Assembly: GCA_003151895.1 (NCBI GenBank)
Contig: PLYX01000097.1
Coordinates: 1 to 5,838 of the forward strand
Length of the DNA stretch: 5,838 bases
Reading direction: 5' to 3'
Source: Solirubrobacterales bacterium
Lineage (GTDB): Bacteria > Actinomycetota > Thermoleophilia > Solirubrobacterales > Solirubrobacteraceae
Shown here: piece after piece, positions 4,309-5,838 of the stretch
Position numbering within the stretch: position 1 is the stretch's first letter
How the letters are laid out: every line of letters starts with the position of its first letter
Position numbers and translations under genes: made by a program
The notes under the pieces: model-generated
Database searches by the model: none
What the model was told of the DNA's origin: nothing
The model's input: the letters and a program-made list of their open reading frames with translations, nothing else

Positions 4309-5028
4309 TTATGGAGCCTTGTCAAGAGCCTTTTCACGATCGTGCAAGATTCCGTACAGCAGCGCTGCCGCCGCAGCGGCCACACCGAGTGACTCCATAC
4401 GACCGCACAGCGGCAGCGCCACGAGCTGATCGCAAGCGCCTGCCACACGCGGACGCAGCCCGCTCCCCTCGCTGCCGAGCACGAGCACCACCCCGCCGCT
4501 GTAGTCGGGAACGGTGTAGCCGACCGTGGACGCCGTGGGAGCGCACGCCCCGTAGGACCAGCACCCAGCCCGGCTCGCATCGGCGAGGAAGTCGGCGACA
4601 TTGCGTACACGGGCGATCCGGATGTGCTCGACGGCCCCCGCAGAGGCCTTGCACACCGCGGGTGTCACCTCGGCCGAACGGCGCTCTGGGATGACGATCC
4701 CGGTGGCGCCAGCGCACTCCGCGGTGCGGCAGATGGAGCCAAGGTTCTGGGGATCCTGCACCTGGTCGAGCGCCACGATCAGGGGGTGCTCGACCGCCAG
4801 CAGCTCATCAGATCCGGCGTACGGGTATCCGCCCGCCGCCGCGCAGATGCCCTGATGGGCGGACGAGCCGCAGCGCCGCTCGATCTCCTCGGTCGCGCAC
4901 ACCCTCACCTTGATGCCGTCCAGCCAAGGCTCGCGCGCCGCGCTCGCGGTGGCGCACACCTCCGAGACGCTGTGGGCACGGCGCCCTCGCAGAGCCTCTT
5001 GCACGGGGTTGCGGCCGTAGATGATCAC
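4309..5028 (-). CDS. rlmB: 23S rRNA 2'-O-ribose methyltransferase RlmB (SPOUT/TrmH family)
   Basis: By family, this enzyme uses S-adenosylmethionine to methylate the 2'-hydroxyl of the guanosine equivalent to G2251 in the P-loop of 23S rRNA. The 239-residue length is normal. Residues about 1-75 form the small substrate-binding domain (starting MIIYGRNPVQEAL). The SPOUT knot follows: motif 1 NLGSICRTAE with N95 and catalytic-type R101, motif 2 VLGSEGSGL with E187, and motif 3 LPLCGRMESLGVAAA at about 205-219. The usual motif 3 is SLNVS; here the Asn is Gly215, which is unusual. The protein also has eleven cysteines. The start is GTG at 5028 with a modest GGAAG six bases upstream. It begins 76 bases after cysS and precedes sigH, supporting RlmB. 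Another TrmH-family ribose methyltransferase with a different RNA target is the main alternative. Confidence 0.9.
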   Translation of the reverse strand: MIIYGRNPVQEALRGRRAHSVSEVCATASAAREPWLDGIKVRVCATEEIERRCGSSAHQGICAAAGGYPYAGSDELLAVEHPLIVALDQVQDPQNLGSICRTAECAGATGIVIPERRSAEVTPAVCKASAGAVEHIRIARVRNVADFLADASRAGCWSYGACAPTASTVGYTVPDYSGGVVLVLGSEGSGLRPRVAGACDQLVALPLCGRMESLGVAAAAAALLYGILHDREKALDKAP

Positions 5029-5104
5029 GTTGAGCTTCCGTCAAGTGCCGGGGCAACACCGGATACCAGGTCACGGTCTTGCAAGCCGGGCTTGGGCAGG
5101 GAGA

Positions 5105-5838
5105 TCACTGCGGCAGAGGTATCAACTCGGGACCAGCGGCGCCGTCTCGGATCTCCCAACCGCGCGCCTTGATCTCATCCCGCAGCCGGTCGGCGAGCTC
5201 AAAGTCGCCAGCACACCGTGCAACCTCACGGGAGGCGAGCAGCGCCGTCGCATCGGGGTCGATCGTCTCGACGTTCCCATCGGCGCCCACGGGCCGTAGG
5301 GCGTCCAGCCCGAGCACGCCGAGCATCTCGCGCAGATCCGCGTCGCCAACGCCCGCGCCGCGACGGTTGGCCTCGCGGATCCACTCGAACAGGCAGGCAA
5401 GCGCCTTGGGAGTGTTGAAGTCATCGGCGAGCGCATCGAAGAACGCCTCGGTGTGATGGGCCATGTCGGGCGGGCTCGGTTGACCCTGCTCAAGGCGGCG
5501 CAGGGCGTCGCGGATGCGGTGGACGCGACGGTTGGCATCCTCGAGCTCCGATGGGGAGAAGGCGAGCGGCTGGCGGTAATGACCGCCGATCAGGTACATC
5601 ACGGCGGCGTCGCGCCCGTACTGCCCGATCACCTCATGCATTGGGGCGATGTTGCCCGCGGACTTGGCCATCTTCTCGCCCGTGAGCTGGATCATGCCGT
5701 TGTGCATCCAGATCCGCGCCAGCTCATGGCCGCGCGCGGCGCGCGTCTGGGATGCCTCGTTCTCATGGTGGGGAAACACGAGGTCCGAGCCGCCCCCGTG
5801 GATGTCGAAGCCAACCCCGAGCAGGCCCTCCGCCATCG
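5105..5838 (-). CDS. cysS: Cysteinyl-tRNA synthetase, C-terminal half (5' end outside window)
   Basis: This class I aminoacyl-tRNA synthetase activates cysteine with ATP and loads it on tRNA-Cys in the cytoplasm. About 243 C-terminal residues are present; the start lies beyond the right edge. Counting from the first complete Met, residues 11-30 hold DIHGGGSDLVFPHHENEASQ, with His23 and Glu27 matching the zinc-binding His and Glu of the E. coli enzyme. KMAKS at 55-59 is the ATP-binding KMSKS signature, with Ala for the first Ser. A helical DALR-type domain follows (about 95-160), then the typical end ELADRLRDEIKARGW before the TGA stop at 5105-5107. The paralogue MshC of mycothiol synthesis is considered, but the intact C-terminal tail and the position next to rlmB and sigH favour CysRS. 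Another minus-strand gene, rlmB, follows after 76 bases with no clear terminator, so co-transcription is likely. Confidence 0.95.
   Translation of the reverse strand, partial: MAEGLLGVGFDIHGGGSDLVFPHHENEASQTRAARGHELARIWMHNGMIQLTGEKMAKSAGNIAPMHEVIGQYGRDAAVMYLIGGHYRQPLAFSPSELEDANRRVHRIRDALRRLEQGQPSPPDMAHHTEAFFDALADDFNTPKALACLFEWIREANRRGAGVGDADLREMLGVLGLDALRPVGADGNVETIDPDATALLASREVARCAGDFELADRLRDEIKARGWEIRDGAAGPELIPLPQ

Noticed and set aside
4320..4325. TTGACA as a -35 box for sigH
   Set aside because: It lies within the rlmB coding end, and the hexamer at 17-bp spacing (GAAGCT) is a poor -10.
5082..5094. CAAGCC-G-GGCTTG as a terminator between cysS and rlmB
   Set aside because: The arms leave only one base for the loop and there is no T-run, so a stable terminator hairpin is unlikely.

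Overview
The window looks like chromosomal DNA from a GC-rich actinobacterium, most likely a deep-branching Thermoleophilia/Solirubrobacterales-type lineage. This is inferred from GC-rich third codon positions, a Spo0H-type SigH beside rlmB and cysS, a DUF7144-type membrane protein typical of actinobacteria, and stem-loop terminators without U-tracts. No taxonomic marker settles it, and I could not search databases. Almost all convincing genes lie on the minus strand.

Right part (about 3540-5838), core information-processing block. Read in the direction of transcription it holds the C-terminal half of cysS (cysteinyl-tRNA synthetase, cut by the window edge), rlmB (SPOUT-class 23S rRNA 2'-O-methyltransferase) and sigH (alternative sigma factor of the B. 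subtilis SigH type). This is a shortened form of the Firmicutes order cysS-mrnC-rlmB-yacP-sigH. The 119-bp rlmB-sigH gap is the richest regulatory stretch: a perfect 15-bp palindrome, a looser copy of it inside the first codons of sigH, a stem-loop just before the sigH ribosome binding site and a possible five-codon leader ORF.

Middle part (about 2014-3500). In place of the rpmG-secE-nusG genes that often follow sigH, there is a gene for a secreted, all-beta protein of 459 residues with about four Ig-like modules. It converges with a small plus-strand gene for a 67-residue protein with two CxxC knuckles; a long stem-loop between their ends probably terminates both.

Left part (1-1770), accessory. 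It holds a gene for a short, very basic, alanine-rich helical protein with a hexapeptide-repeat N-terminus and a histone-H1-like tail, followed by a strong terminator hairpin; a four-helix DUF7144-type membrane protein with a near-perfect Shine-Dalgarno; and two small ORFs (34 and 44 codons) that are only tentatively genes. Positions 1-149 show no gene I can defend. The gaps 778-1042 and 1487-1771 (each under 300 bp) hold hairpins and leader regions.

I see no tRNA, rRNA, CRISPR array, insertion sequence or phage gene. There is no clear new multi-gene system here. The points most worth a second look are the sigH upstream region, the altered motif 3 of RlmB and the unplaced small proteins.
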